DNA from: Flavobacteriaceae bacterium TMED179
GTDB lineage: Bacteria > Bacteroidota > Bacteroidia > Flavobacteriales > Flavobacteriaceae
Length of the DNA stretch: 51,276 nucleotides
Direction of reading: 5' to 3'
Assembly: GCA_002169865.1 (NCBI GenBank)
Contig: NHIC01000008.1
Span: 10,313-61,588 of the forward strand
Shown here in pieces: positions 14,036 to 23,038 of this stretch. Each line of letters starts with the position of its first letter. The stretch's first letter is position 1. The position numbers were made by a program, and so were the translations under genes. The notes beneath the pieces are model-generated. The model was not told the DNA's origin and ran no database searches. It worked only from the letters and a program-made list of their open reading frames with translations.

Positions 14036-16633
14036 CTATTTTTTTAGCTGTTGTTTGATCTCATTAAGTTTCATAAGTGCTTCAATTGGTGAAAGGGTAT
14101 CGATATCCAAATCATTGATTTCTTCCCTTAAATTTTCCAAGAGTGGGTCGTCTAAATTGAAAAAACTCAACTGCATTTCATCCTTACCCACTTTTAGACT
14201 TTCGGCATTGGTTTCTAAGGTATTTGACTTTTCCAATCCTTTGAGTTTTTGACTGGCCCGACGAATTACAAATTCTGGTATACCCGCCATTTTGGCAACA
14301 TGGATTCCGAAACTGTGAGCACTACCTCCAGGTACCAATTTCCGTAAAAACAAGACCTTGTCTTCCAACTCCTTTACCGAAACATTAAAATTCTTGATTC
14401 TTGGGAAATCGTGGGTCATTTCATTCAACTCGTGGTAATGGGTAGCGAAAAGCACCTTGGCTTTGACAGGGTGTTCGTGTAGGAATTCGGCAATCGCCCA
14501 TGCGATGGAAATACCATCGTAGGTGCTGGTGCCTCGCCCTATCTCATCTAATAATACCAAACTGTTTTCGGTAATATTATTTAATATTGATGCGGTTTCA
14601 TTCATCTCCACCATAAAGGTAGATTCTCCCATGGAGATATTGTCACTCGCCCCCACTCGGGTAAAGATTTTGTCCATTAACCCTGTTCTCATGGAGGCTG
14701 CAGGAATAAAACTTCCCATCTGCGCCATCAGAACTAAAAGGGCTGTTTGTCTGAGAATGGCCGATTTTCCAGACATATTGGGACCTGTAATCATAATGAT
14801 TTGTTGGGCAACAGGGTCAAGCAATAGATCGTTTGCAATAAAAGGTGTTCCGGGAGGCAATTGATGTTCAATCACAGGATGCCTTCCTTTTTTGACCTCC
14901 AATACAGTACCTTCAGAAAACTTGGGACGGGTGTAGTTGTACTTGATCGCCAAGGCAGCAAAGCACCACAAAACATCCAATCGGGCGATCTGACGGGCAT
15001 TGACTTTCAGTAATTCAATATGAGATTGCATTTCGGTGAGCAATTCCATATACAAACTACTTTCGATGACCTTTATCTTTTCTTCTGCACCCAATATTTT
15101 GGTTTCGTACTCCTTCAATTCCTCAGTGATGTACCGCTCTGCATTAACCAAGGTTTGCTTTCGGATCCAATCCTCTGGCACCTTGTCCTTATGGGTGTTT
15201 GTGACTTCTATATAGTAGCCAAACACGTTGTTAAAAGCAATTTTTAAAGAGGGAATATTGGTGAGTTCACTTTCCCTTTCAAGCATCTTATCGAGGTGAT
15301 TTTTACCCGAACTAAGTAAGTCTCTAAGTTCATCCAGTTCGCTGTTTACCCCTTCAGCAATGACCTCTCCTTTGCTAAGCAATACAGGTGCCTCCGGTTG
15401 GAGGGTTGATTGGATGAAACTGCTGATTTCCTTGGCATCCAAAAAATCTTTAGCCATTTGTTTGAGCACCTTATCGGAGTGATCGGCTAAATAAGACTTC
15501 AGCTGTTCAATTTCTTCCAGTGATTTACCCAGTTGCACCAGTGCCCGCGGACTGATTTTCTGAGTGGCAATCTTAGCCACAATTCTCTCTATATCAACCA
15601 TTTGATTCAGGTAATGGGCAATTTGATCGTAAGCATCGGTATCGTTTACTATAGCTGAGACCGTGTCCAAACGTTTTTCGATTACTTTCAAGTTCCTTTC
15701 TGGAAAGGCCAAACTGTGTTTGAGCATCCTCCCTCCCATCGCCGTGAGGGTCTGATCCAAAACATCTATTAATGCAACACCATTGGGGCTGGTGGACTGA
15801 AACAACTCCAAATTCCGCATGGTAAACCGATCCATCCAAACGTATTCTTCCTCAAATATTCTTTTGACTCCTGTGACGTGGGGAATTTTATTGTGGTGGG
15901 CTTCCTTGAGGTAGTGTAATATCGCACCTGCTGCGATTACTCCTGTTTCTATATTTTCTATCCCAAACCCCTTTAGACCAAGTGTCTTAAAATGGGCAGT
16001 CAATTGATCTACTGCATACTGAGATTCAAAAATCCAATCCTCTAGATAAAAGACATTGAACTCCCCACCCATATAATTGGCAAAAGCTTTTTTCATGGGT
16101 TTAGCAACCAATACCTCATTTGGCGCAAAATTTTGTAACAACTGCTCGATCTGAACTACATTACCCTCAGATACCCAAAAATCTCCTGTGGATATGTCCA
16201 AAAAGGAAACTCCTGTATTGGATTTGCCAAAGTGAAGAGCGGCCAAGAAATTGTTTTTTTTCTGTTCCAGCACCTCATCGTTAAGGGACACTCCTGGCGT
16301 GACCAGTTCAGTCACCCCTCTTTTCACTATTTTTTTGGTCATTTTCGGGTCTTCCAGCTGATCGCAAATTGCCACCCGACACCCGGCCCTTATCAGTTTG
16401 GGTAAATAAGTATTCAAAGAATGGTGTGGAAATCCAGCTAACTCAGTTTCGCTGTTACTACCCGCTCCTCTTTTGGTGAGAATAATCCCCAATATCTTCG
16501 CGGCGCGAACCGCATCGGTTCCAAAGGTCTCATAGAAATCTCCCACCCGAAATAACAACAAAGCATCGGGATACTTTCCCTTAATCTGGTTATACTGCTT
16601 CATTAAAGGGGTTAACTTGCTCGACTTGGCCAC
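14036..16633 (-). CDS. mutS: DNA mismatch repair protein MutS
   Basis: This 865-residue protein recognises mismatches and drives repair with MutL. The N-terminal mismatch-binding domain carries the expected FRVGDFYETF motif (Phe and Glu that contact the mismatch). The ATPase domain has Walker A GPNMSGKS (from residue 617), STFMVEM, Walker B LVLLDEIGRGTST and the ATHYHEL His loop. I chose GTG 16633, giving VAKSSKLTPLMKQYN, which matches the N-terminus usual for Flavobacteriia; an ATG at 16711 would add 26 residues that look non-homologous. A weak -7-like TACATTCG lies just before the GTG. The gene is divergent from the RNA methyltransferase. The tail is poorly conserved, as is usual. Function is certain; the start is probable. 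Confidence 0.96.
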   Translation of the reverse strand: MAKSSKLTPLMKQYNQIKGKYPDALLLFRVGDFYETFGTDAVRAAKILGIILTKRGAGSNSETELAGFPHHSLNTYLPKLIRAGCRVAICDQLEDPKMTKKIVKRGVTELVTPGVSLNDEVLEQKKNNFLAALHFGKSNTGVSFLDISTGDFWVSEGNVVQIEQLLQNFAPNEVLVAKPMKKAFANYMGGEFNVFYLEDWIFESQYAVDQLTAHFKTLGLKGFGIENIETGVIAAGAILHYLKEAHHNKIPHVTGVKRIFEEEYVWMDRFTMRNLELFQSTSPNGVALIDVLDQTLTAMGGRMLKHSLAFPERNLKVIEKRLDTVSAIVNDTDAYDQIAHYLNQMVDIERIVAKIATQKISPRALVQLGKSLEEIEQLKSYLADHSDKVLKQMAKDFLDAKEISSFIQSTLQPEAPVLLSKGEVIAEGVNSELDELRDLLSSGKNHLDKMLERESELTNIPSLKIAFNNVFGYYIEVTNTHKDKVPEDWIRKQTLVNAERYITEELKEYETKILGAEEKIKVIESSLYMELLTEMQSHIELLKVNARQIARLDVLWCFAALAIKYNYTRPKFSEGTVLEVKKGRHPVIEHQLPPGTPFIANDLLLDPVAQQIIMITGPNMSGKSAILRQTALLVLMAQMGSFIPAASMRTGLMDKIFTRVGASDNISMGESTFMVEMNETASILNNITENSLVLLDEIGRGTSTYDGISIAWAIAEFLHEHPVKAKVLFATHYHELNEMTHDFPRIKNFNVSVKELEDKVLFLRKLVPGGSAHSFGIHVAKMAGIPEFVIRRASQKLKGLEKSNTLETNAESLKVGKDEMQLSFFNLDDPLLENLREEINDLDIDTLSPIEALMKLNEIKQQLKK

Positions 16634-16743
16634 TATAGAAAGTGTTTTTGCGAATGTAATTATTAAAAAATTCCTGTAAGAATTGGGTTTTAAAAATTTG
16701 TTAACAAGCACAGTACCACCTATTATTTACTAATTTTATAAAC

Positions 16744-17277
16744 ATGCGAAAACTAAAAAACAGCGAACTGATCCGCAAGTCGGTCACCGATTTCAAGCAA
16801 GCCCCCAAGACCCCAATGATTTTGATCCTTGACGATGTACGCAGCTTGAATAACATCGGCTCAATTTTCAGGGCTGCCGATGCTTTTTTGATCGAAAAAA
16901 TCTTCCTCTGCGGTATTACCGCTTGCCCTCCACACAAAGATATTCACAAAACAGCACTGGGAGCGACCGAATCTGTGGACTGGGAATATCAAAAAGAGGC
17001 CAAGGAAACTGTAAAACAACTGCAATTGCAAGGGGTAAAGGTTTATGCCATCGAACAAGCAAAACAGGCCCTTTCACTAGAATATTTTGAAGTCATCAAA
17101 GAGGATAAATATGCTTTTGTTCTGGGAAACGAGGTCAAAGGTGTGTCTCAGTTCACCGTGGACCAATGCGATGGAGTAATCGAAATTCCACAAGAGGGTA
17201 CGAAACACTCTTTAAACATCTCGATAGCAACTGGGATAGTCCTTTGGGATTTTTATCAAAAGTTTAAAAAGCCTTGA
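16744..17277 (+). CDS. SpoU/TrmH family RNA 2'-O-methyltransferase
   Basis: This 177-residue SPOUT-class enzyme methylates a ribose 2'-OH in tRNA or rRNA using S-adenosylmethionine. The three SpoU motifs are present: motif 1 NNIGSIFRAADA (about 36-47), motif 2 FVLGNEVKGVS, and motif 3 IPQEGTKHSLNISIATGIVLW, which forms the knotted cofactor site. The length fits the short TrmL/TrmH-like class without an extra N-terminal RNA-binding domain. Which nucleotide it modifies cannot be told from sequence. It is transcribed away from mutS, and its 3' end overlaps the converging folK fusion by 14 bases. Confidence 0.88.
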   Translation: MRKLKNSELIRKSVTDFKQAPKTPMILILDDVRSLNNIGSIFRAADAFLIEKIFLCGITACPPHKDIHKTALGATESVDWEYQKEAKETVKQLQLQGVKVYAIEQAKQALSLEYFEVIKEDKYAFVLGNEVKGVSQFTVDQCDGVIEIPQEGTKHSLNISIATGIVLWDFYQKFKKP

Positions 17278-18373
17278 TCCGTTGTAATATGATCTGATAA
17301 GCCCTTTCATCATTTACAAAATCTAAATCTGTAAGGTCTATTTTTTGATAGCTAAAGGGGAATCCCAATTGGATGAAATTTTGATAACCCACCTCAATTT
17401 TTTTAAGATAATCAGGAGAAATATTTTGTTCATAGGACCTGCCCCTACTTTTGATCTGTTGCTTTATTCTTTCAAGTGGCTGATGGAGAAAAATTACCTT
17501 TTGAAAAACAAACTCTTTACCTACCCACTGATCGTAATTTTTTTTAAAATCTTTATAATCCAAAAAACTAAGATTGATTTTGGCAAAAATCAAGGATTTG
17601 AACAATGAATGATCTGTTACCCCTATTTTTTTTGGAATCTCCCCTTTAAAAAACCCACTAAATTGATGATATCTGTCGGCTAAAAAATAGTTTTCCAAGG
17701 GAAGGGCAAACCGCTCAGGTTGATCGTAAAATTTTTCGAGATAAGGATTTTGGGTGAAGTTTTCCAATAGAGCAGGAACGTTATAATCTTTAGCTATTTT
17801 TTTAGCAAGTGAGGTTTTTCCCACACCAATATTACCTTCAAAAACCAATATTTGATCCTCTATAAATAAATCTGGAGACCATTTTTTTAATGGTATTTTT
17901 TGAGGAGAAGACGAATCAGGGCAAATCTTTGACAAATCTAACATGCTCTTACCCAATTTGGGGTGGACAAAATCTGGGGCCAATTCGCACATGGGAAACA
18001 AAATAAAATTCCGCAATTCCAGACAAGGATGCGGCAATTTCAATCCTTCTACTTCAATAATTTGATTCTCATAAAACAATAAATCCAAGTCGATATTTCG
18101 GGATTTATATACCCCTTCTGGAGATCTTACACGACCCATTTGCTGTTCTATTATCAGCAAATTGTTTAACACTTGAAGCGGCTGCAGTTCAGTTTCAATT
18201 CCTATGCAAGCATTTAGAAAATCCGGACCGTCAAAGCCCCACGAAAGAGTCTCATAGATAGATGACAAATCGATTAAAACCCCTATATCTTTTTGAATTC
18301 GAAAGACTGCCCCTTGGATATTCCCCAGGCGGTCATCCTTATTTGATCCTAGTGAAATATATGCTTTATTCAT
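17264..18373 (-). CDS. folK: FolK-deoxynucleoside kinase fusion protein
   Basis: This 369-residue bifunctional protein begins with HPPK (6-hydroxymethyl-dihydropterin pyrophosphokinase, folate pathway): AYISLGSNKDDRLGNI at 4-19 and the HPPK signature RNIDLDLLFY at 92-101. After about residue 165 comes a deoxynucleoside kinase domain with P loop GNIGVGKTS (180-188) and the LADRYHQF motif (DRY-type) of deoxyadenosine/deoxyguanosine kinases, which salvage deoxynucleosides. This fusion is known from Flavobacteriia and related Bacteroidetes. I chose ATG 18373 (MNKAYISLG); a start at 18430 adds 19 non-conserved residues and overlaps the sppA promoter. It is divergent from sppA and overlaps the methyltransferase gene tail-to-tail. 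Confidence 0.92.
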   Translation of the reverse strand: MNKAYISLGSNKDDRLGNIQGAVFRIQKDIGVLIDLSSIYETLSWGFDGPDFLNACIGIETELQPLQVLNNLLIIEQQMGRVRSPEGVYKSRNIDLDLLFYENQIIEVEGLKLPHPCLELRNFILFPMCELAPDFVHPKLGKSMLDLSKICPDSSSPQKIPLKKWSPDLFIEDQILVFEGNIGVGKTSLAKKIAKDYNVPALLENFTQNPYLEKFYDQPERFALPLENYFLADRYHQFSGFFKGEIPKKIGVTDHSLFKSLIFAKINLSFLDYKDFKKNYDQWVGKEFVFQKVIFLHQPLERIKQQIKSRGRSYEQNISPDYLKKIEVGYQNFIQLGFPFSYQKIDLTDLDFVNDERAYQIILQRIKAF

Positions 18374-18415
18374 TTTAATCCTATGGTAAATTTCGTAAAA
18401 CAATTTCACAAACCC

Positions 18416-18423
18416 TATCTTTG
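18416..18423 (+). promoter_or_regulatory. Bacteroidetes-type -7 box of sppA (TATCTTTG)
   Basis: TATCTTTG matches the TAnnTTTG consensus of Bacteroidetes housekeeping promoters. It lies 18 bases before the ATG at 18442. A -33 TTG at the right distance is not obvious. Its position argues against the TTG at 18421 as a start codon. Confidence 0.6.
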
Positions 18424-18441
18424 AAAACAAAATCCGCAGAC

Positions 18442-20196
18442 ATGAATTTCTTCAAAAGTTTTTTGGCATCCTTCATTGGAACCTTTTTAGCGTTCGGACT
18501 ATTAACGATTTTCTTTTTTATGGGTATCGCTACCATTGCCACCTCCATAAATTTTCAAAAGAATCAGGGTACTTGGGTCAGTGAAAATAGTGTCTTAGAA
18601 TTGGATCTAAATTCAGTAATCTCAGATAGGAGTCCCAAGTTTAATCAGCTTAAGAGCTTTTCTGATTTTGGCACTGTAATAGCGGGAATGGATAAAATTT
18701 TAGGTAGTATCAACAAGGCCAAAGAGGATGATAAGATAAAAGGAATCAAGTTACGATCTGGCTTAATCAGCTCAGGCTGGGCACAAGCCAGAGAAATCAG
18801 AAAAGCCCTTGCTGAATTTAAAACCTCAGGTAAGTTCATCTATGCCTACTCAGATTTTATGTCACAAAAAGGATACTATGTGAGTTCTGTAGCTGACAGT
18901 ATTTTTATGAATCCTCTAGGGGTAATGGAGCTTAAAGGTCTTTCTTCAGAAGTACTTTATTATGAGGATTTCCAAAATCAATACGGTGTCAAAATGGAAG
19001 TGATACGCCATGGAAAATACAAAAGCGCCGTGGAACCCTATTTACAAGATCAAATGAGTTTAGAAAATCGCACACAAATACAAGGCCTTCTGAATGCGGT
19101 ATGGGGAACCCTTAGAGATGAGGTGTCCGAAAGTAGGGGGTTGGCATCTAATACAATCGATGCTCTTGCTGATGACTTGGTCATCACAGATGCTGGGGAG
19201 GCTTTGGCGCAAGGACTTATTGACGGTTTGATCTATGAAAAGGGTTTTGAAAATAAAATTAAGGCAGCTCTTGAAATCGATGCAGCGGAAGAGTACAAAG
19301 TAATGAGCTTCAATAAAATAAACGTTCGAATCAAAGAGTATAACAAGGAAATAACCGACCGTATTGCCATCGTCTATGCCCAAGGGCCCATATTGTACAC
19401 CGAAGGGAGTGAGGAAATCATTGGAAAAGAATCCATCAATAAAGCTTTTGAAGAAATATTGGACAGTAAAAAAATTAAAGCAGTTGTCTTGCGCATAGAC
19501 TCCCCTGGAGGGGATGCGATGAGTTCAGAAATCATACTCAATGCCTCAAGAGCGCTAAAAGGTAAAAAGCCTTTTGTGGTCTCTATGGGCAACGTCGCTG
19601 CCTCTGGAGGCTATTACATTGCATGCTTGGCCGATAGAATTTTTGCAGACCCCATGACGGTCACAGGTTCCATTGGTGTGTTGGCCGCCTTTCCCAACAT
19701 AAGGGGTATAGCCAATAAAATAGGCATAAATGCAGAGCAGGTAATGACCCATGACAATGCTATGGGTTATAGTGTTTTTGAACCCCTAAGCGGTGGATTT
19801 AAAAAAAGTACAATAGCCACCATCGAAAAAGTATATCACACATTCAAATCACGTGTAGCAGAGGGAAGATCTCTGAGCATGGAAGTAGTAGAGGAAATTG
19901 CTCAAGGTAGGGTGTGGTCTGGAAAAGAAGCAATTCAAGTAGGATTGGTGGATGCATTAGGCGGACTGAAAGAGGCCATCACAGCCGCAGCAGAATTGGC
20001 AGAAATTGAAAACTACAACTTGGTGGATTATCCCAAATATGAAGACAATTTGGAAAGTATATTCTTTGATGCCTTTGCTATAGCCAAAACAAAACTATTA
20101 CAACACCCTCTAGAAAAATACGCCTCAGAATTTATCGAACTTAGCCAGCTAGAAGGAATCCAAACCAGAATTCCTTATTCGATTAAAATGGAATAA
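18442..20196 (+). CDS. sppA: Signal peptide peptidase SppA, 67K type
   Basis: This 584-residue membrane serine protease cleaves leftover signal peptides and acts on membrane or periplasmic proteins. The N-terminal hydrophobic segment (about 4-35) anchors it. It has two S49 peptidase domains, as in E. coli SppA. The catalytic Lys is in KYKSAVEPY (K194, first domain) and the nucleophile Ser is in NVAASGGYY (S388, second domain), followed by VTGSIGV. Start ATG 18442 follows a good -7 box. The next gene begins directly after its stop codon at 20197, so sppA, the YhhQ-like transporter and the pseudouridine synthase very likely form one operon. Confidence 0.95.
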   Translation: MNFFKSFLASFIGTFLAFGLLTIFFFMGIATIATSINFQKNQGTWVSENSVLELDLNSVISDRSPKFNQLKSFSDFGTVIAGMDKILGSINKAKEDDKIKGIKLRSGLISSGWAQAREIRKALAEFKTSGKFIYAYSDFMSQKGYYVSSVADSIFMNPLGVMELKGLSSEVLYYEDFQNQYGVKMEVIRHGKYKSAVEPYLQDQMSLENRTQIQGLLNAVWGTLRDEVSESRGLASNTIDALADDLVITDAGEALAQGLIDGLIYEKGFENKIKAALEIDAAEEYKVMSFNKINVRIKEYNKEITDRIAIVYAQGPILYTEGSEEIIGKESINKAFEEILDSKKIKAVVLRIDSPGGDAMSSEIILNASRALKGKKPFVVSMGNVAASGGYYIACLADRIFADPMTVTGSIGVLAAFPNIRGIANKIGINAEQVMTHDNAMGYSVFEPLSGGFKKSTIATIEKVYHTFKSRVAEGRSLSMEVVEEIAQGRVWSGKEAIQVGLVDALGGLKEAITAAAELAEIENYNLVDYPKYEDNLESIFFDAFAIAKTKLLQHPLEKYASEFIELSQLEGIQTRIPYSIKME

Positions 20197-20898
20197 ATGA
20201 AACCACAACAGCGGCAGCTCGCGGCCAAGATTTATATATATCTCTCTGCTTTGTTCATTACCTCACTGGTAGTGTCAAATCTAATTTTTCAAAAGTTTTT
20301 TTACTGGTATCCCTTTAAAGGGGAAATTTTTGGAAGTAGATTATTCGAGCTATCAGTTGGTATCTTGCCTTACCCCCTCACCTTTTTAATCACCGATTTA
20401 ATTTCTGAAATCTATGGAAAAAAAGCCGCCAATCGTGTAGTTACTGCTGGCATATTTGCCTCTTTCTTTTCGATAGGGATATTACTGGTGGCAGATTACG
20501 TACCTGCTTTGGAAAGTTCACCTGTTGACGATGCCACGTTCACTAAAGTGTTTTCACTTTCCCCCCTAGCGGTTTTAGCGTCTATGATTGCTTATTTGTT
20601 CGCCCAATTCTTCGATATAAAGATTTACCATTATTGGAAAAAATTAACCCAAGGGAAAATGCTGTGGTTACGGAATAACTTCTCTACTTTTACCTCACAG
20701 TTTTTAGATACTTTTTCTGTAGTACTCTTGCTTAGCGTTTTTGGAATTTTACCTTGGGATTTGTTTACCGGATTGGTGATTTCTGGATTTGTTTTTAAAG
20801 TTATTGTAGCCGCATTTGATACCCCACTACTTTATTTGTTTGTATGGATCTTCAGAAAAAAATTTGACTTAAAACCGGGGGAAGAAATCAAGCTATAA
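20197..20898 (+). CDS. Queuosine precursor transporter family (YhhQ/QPTR, DUF165/VUT)
   Basis: This 233-residue protein has about six predicted membrane helices and family-type segments: FPLTDLISEIYGKK-like (here LTFLITDLISEIYGKKAANR), AQFFDIKIYHYWKK, WLRNNFSTFTSQFLDT, and a late GLVISGFVFKVIVAAFDTP. YhhQ imports queuosine precursors such as preQ0 or preQ1. The family is often called the putative vitamin uptake transporter. No preQ1 riboswitch or que gene lies beside it here. The start ATG follows the sppA stop with no gap, and the next gene starts one base after its own stop, so translation is probably coupled. Confidence 0.87.
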   Translation: MKPQQRQLAAKIYIYLSALFITSLVVSNLIFQKFFYWYPFKGEIFGSRLFELSVGILPYPLTFLITDLISEIYGKKAANRVVTAGIFASFFSIGILLVADYVPALESSPVDDATFTKVFSLSPLAVLASMIAYLFAQFFDIKIYHYWKKLTQGKMLWLRNNFSTFTSQFLDTFSVVLLLSVFGILPWDLFTGLVISGFVFKVIVAAFDTPLLYLFVWIFRKKFDLKPGEEIKL

Positions 20899-20899
20899 A

Positions 20900-21628
20900 T
20901 TGGAAAATCCTAGCCTTACCCGAATCAATAAATACCTGAGTGAAATAGGCTACTGCTCAAGACGGGAGGCAGATCGTTTGATCCAAGCTGGAAGGGTTTT
21001 GGTCAATGGAAAAAAAGCTGAAATGGGAGTTAAGGTTAGTCCAAATGACAAGATTTCTGTCAATGGAGAAATGCTCAACCAATCCAAAAACAAAAATGTT
21101 TATCTGGCTTTCAATAAACCCAAAGGCATTGTATGCACCACCGATAACCGTGCGGAAAAAGACAACATTATTGACTTTATCAATTATCCGAAAAGAATTT
21201 TTCCCATCGGAAGGTTGGACAAACCCAGTGAGGGACTGATATTTTTGACCAACGATGGGGACATTGTCAATAAAATACTACGTGCCCGCAACAATCACGA
21301 GAAAGAATACATCGTTACGGTCAACAAACCCATCACCAAAGATTTGATCCATAAAATGAGTAATGGTGTTCCCATTTTGGATACAGTTTCGAGAAAGTGT
21401 TTTGTGAAACAAACCCATAAAAACCAGTTCAGAATCATTTTGACCCAAGGATTGAATAGACAAATCCGCAGGATGTGCGAGTACTTGAATTACAAGGTAA
21501 CCAATCTTAAAAGGGTGCGGATCATGAATATAAAATTGGACGTAAAAGTGGGAAAATGGCGCTACCTCAAACCAGAGGAATTAATGAAACTCAAACAACT
21601 ACTTAACGAATCTTCAAAAACTGTCTAG
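20900..21628 (+). CDS. rluF: rRNA pseudouridine synthase, RluB/RluF type
   Basis: This 242-residue protein isomerises specific uridines in 23S rRNA to pseudouridine. An N-terminal S4 RNA-binding domain (about 7-60, TRINKYLSEIGYCSRREADR) is followed by the RsuA/RluB/E/F catalytic domain with the active Asp in PIGRLDKPSEGLIFLTNDGD (D107) and the late motif LTQGLNRQIRRMCEY. The start is a TTG at 20900, one base after the preceding stop; no ATG occurs before residue 42, which lies inside the S4 domain, so TTG is well supported. QGLNRQIRRMCEYL is close to E. coli RluF. The exact target position is uncertain. Confidence 0.9.
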   Translation: MENPSLTRINKYLSEIGYCSRREADRLIQAGRVLVNGKKAEMGVKVSPNDKISVNGEMLNQSKNKNVYLAFNKPKGIVCTTDNRAEKDNIIDFINYPKRIFPIGRLDKPSEGLIFLTNDGDIVNKILRARNNHEKEYIVTVNKPITKDLIHKMSNGVPILDTVSRKCFVKQTHKNQFRIILTQGLNRQIRRMCEYLNYKVTNLKRVRIMNIKLDVKVGKWRYLKPEELMKLKQLLNESSKTV

Positions 21629-22198
21629 ACTCACCTTTCTAACTTATTCAATAAAATGATTAAAAATGTCGAAAGTTAATGATGGCCAAGAATTTGAAAT
21701 ATGATCTAAGTATCCTCAATTCTGAAGTAACCTATGGTATTATTTTTTAACCCTCCTCCATATTCTGACAAAACCAATCGGATATTTTTATTATTTGAGT
21801 TCATTTTTTTATTTACAAAGTGTTGAGTTAATAATTAGAGCTGAACTATTTGACGCTAAAAATACAAATGCCAAAACTCTAATGTGTATTAATTTTTTGA
21901 GTTTAAAAATCAGAACTACTGTGAATAAATAAAACATAACAGATAACCGAAAAAAGACTTTGGGCGATGTGTGTAATAATTGTGAATATAGGTGAACCCA
22001 GAAATAATGACTTGTATCCAAAAAACAGACCTTTCTCGATTGATATACTTAAATAGTTTTAAGGACCGATTGGTGGGTGCTCCATAAATCAGAAATTGAG
22101 TTTCTATAAAATCGAGTAGGCAAAGTCATTGTAAAGAATAGAGATTATAGCTTTGCTGAGACATAATTTAGATTCATTTTGGACCTTATAATAAAAAA
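21629..22198. other. Intergenic region, 570 bases, nothing recognised
   Basis: The gap lies between two converging genes. Frames on both strands are short and show no family features; a 70-codon minus-strand frame at 21809-22021 has hydrophobic low-complexity content and no neighbours to support it. No tRNA or strong terminator was found. Confidence 0.5.
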
Positions 22199-22990
22199 CT
22201 AACTTATATTTATTTCCACTACTGTTCCTTCATTTGAACGAATATTGTAAACCGTTTGATCCTCAAATATTAAGTACTGTCCCTTTATTCCTTTTAGCAC
22301 ACCTGTAAAAGTATTTTCTTTCTCCAAGTTTAAACTTTGAACCTTTCTAGGATATTGCAAAACGGGAAATTTTAATTCAGTAATCTCGTGATCTCGAAAG
22401 AGGTGTTGTTTTAACTCCTTGGGTAAACCATCGATAGCTTGATTAATAGCCTTCTGCCACTGGACTTCCTCGTAGTCATTTTGTAACATTTTACGCCAAT
22501 TCGTCTTGTCCGAGAAATATTTTTTTAGACTTACTTCAGCAACACCTGCCAAATAACGATTAGGGACTTCCAAAATTCCTACGGCTTGATGAGCGCCTTG
22601 GTCAATCCATCTCGTGGGAATCTGACTCTTACGGGTAACGCCCACTTTGAGGTGACTGCTGAGTGCTAAATAAACCCAATGGGGTTGTAACTGAACTTTT
22701 TTTTCATATTCCAAGTCTCGGTCCTCCTTTCCCAAATGGGCTTTACTTAATTCAGGTCGCATCACCCAGTCTCCTGCAGAAGGAATTTCAAAAAAACAAT
22801 TTTTACAAAAACCCTGTCGGAAAATAGGTTTTGAATCTTGACAACTCAAACATTGAGTTCCAACAAAATCCAGTTTGATAGTTTCATCCAAGAATTGATT
22901 TGCCTCAAAAAAGTCATTTTGAAAATTAAGAAAGTAACGAATAGGCTCTCCAATTTCCGCAATCATTTTCTTTAAAACTCCTTTGAACAT
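22199..22990 (-). CDS. DUF2797 family protein
   Basis: This 263-residue protein is not characterised. It has a zinc-ribbon-like block CLSCQDSKPIFRQGFCKNC (two CxxC pairs, about residues 48-66), then HWVYLALSSHLKVGVTRK and IPTRWIDQGAHQA. The last two resemble the start of a GIY-YIG-like fold, as noted for DUF2797 proteins. I chose ATG 22990 (MFKGVLKKM); a longer frame up to 23134 would run into the divergent GH3 gene. In Flavobacteriia this gene is commonly beside a GH3-family gene, as here, and the two share a promoter region of about 50 bases. A nucleic-acid-related role is only a guess. Confidence 0.82.
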   Translation of the reverse strand: MFKGVLKKMIAEIGEPIRYFLNFQNDFFEANQFLDETIKLDFVGTQCLSCQDSKPIFRQGFCKNCFFEIPSAGDWVMRPELSKAHLGKEDRDLEYEKKVQLQPHWVYLALSSHLKVGVTRKSQIPTRWIDQGAHQAVGILEVPNRYLAGVAEVSLKKYFSDKTNWRKMLQNDYEEVQWQKAINQAIDGLPKELKQHLFRDHEITELKFPVLQYPRKVQSLNLEKENTFTGVLKGIKGQYLIFEDQTVYNIRSNEGTVVEINIS

Positions 22991-23015
22991 ATTTTGTCTA
23001 AAGTTTATACTTTTG
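22982..23015 (+). promoter_or_regulatory. Likely promoter of the GH3 family gene
   Basis: TTTG at 22982-22985 and TACTTTTG at 23008-23015 (consensus TAnnTTTG) are 22 bases apart, which fits Bacteroidetes -33/-7 spacing. The ATG at 23039 follows by 23 bases. The -33 part overlaps the first codons of the divergent DUF2797 gene. Confidence 0.6.
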
Positions 23016-23038
23016 TTTTTAAAGATACATATATTATT

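Noticed and set aside
21809..22021. 70-codon minus-strand frame with hydrophobic content
   Set aside because: Unconvincing composition, no partner genes and no start signal; AT-rich spacer sequence gives such frames by chance.
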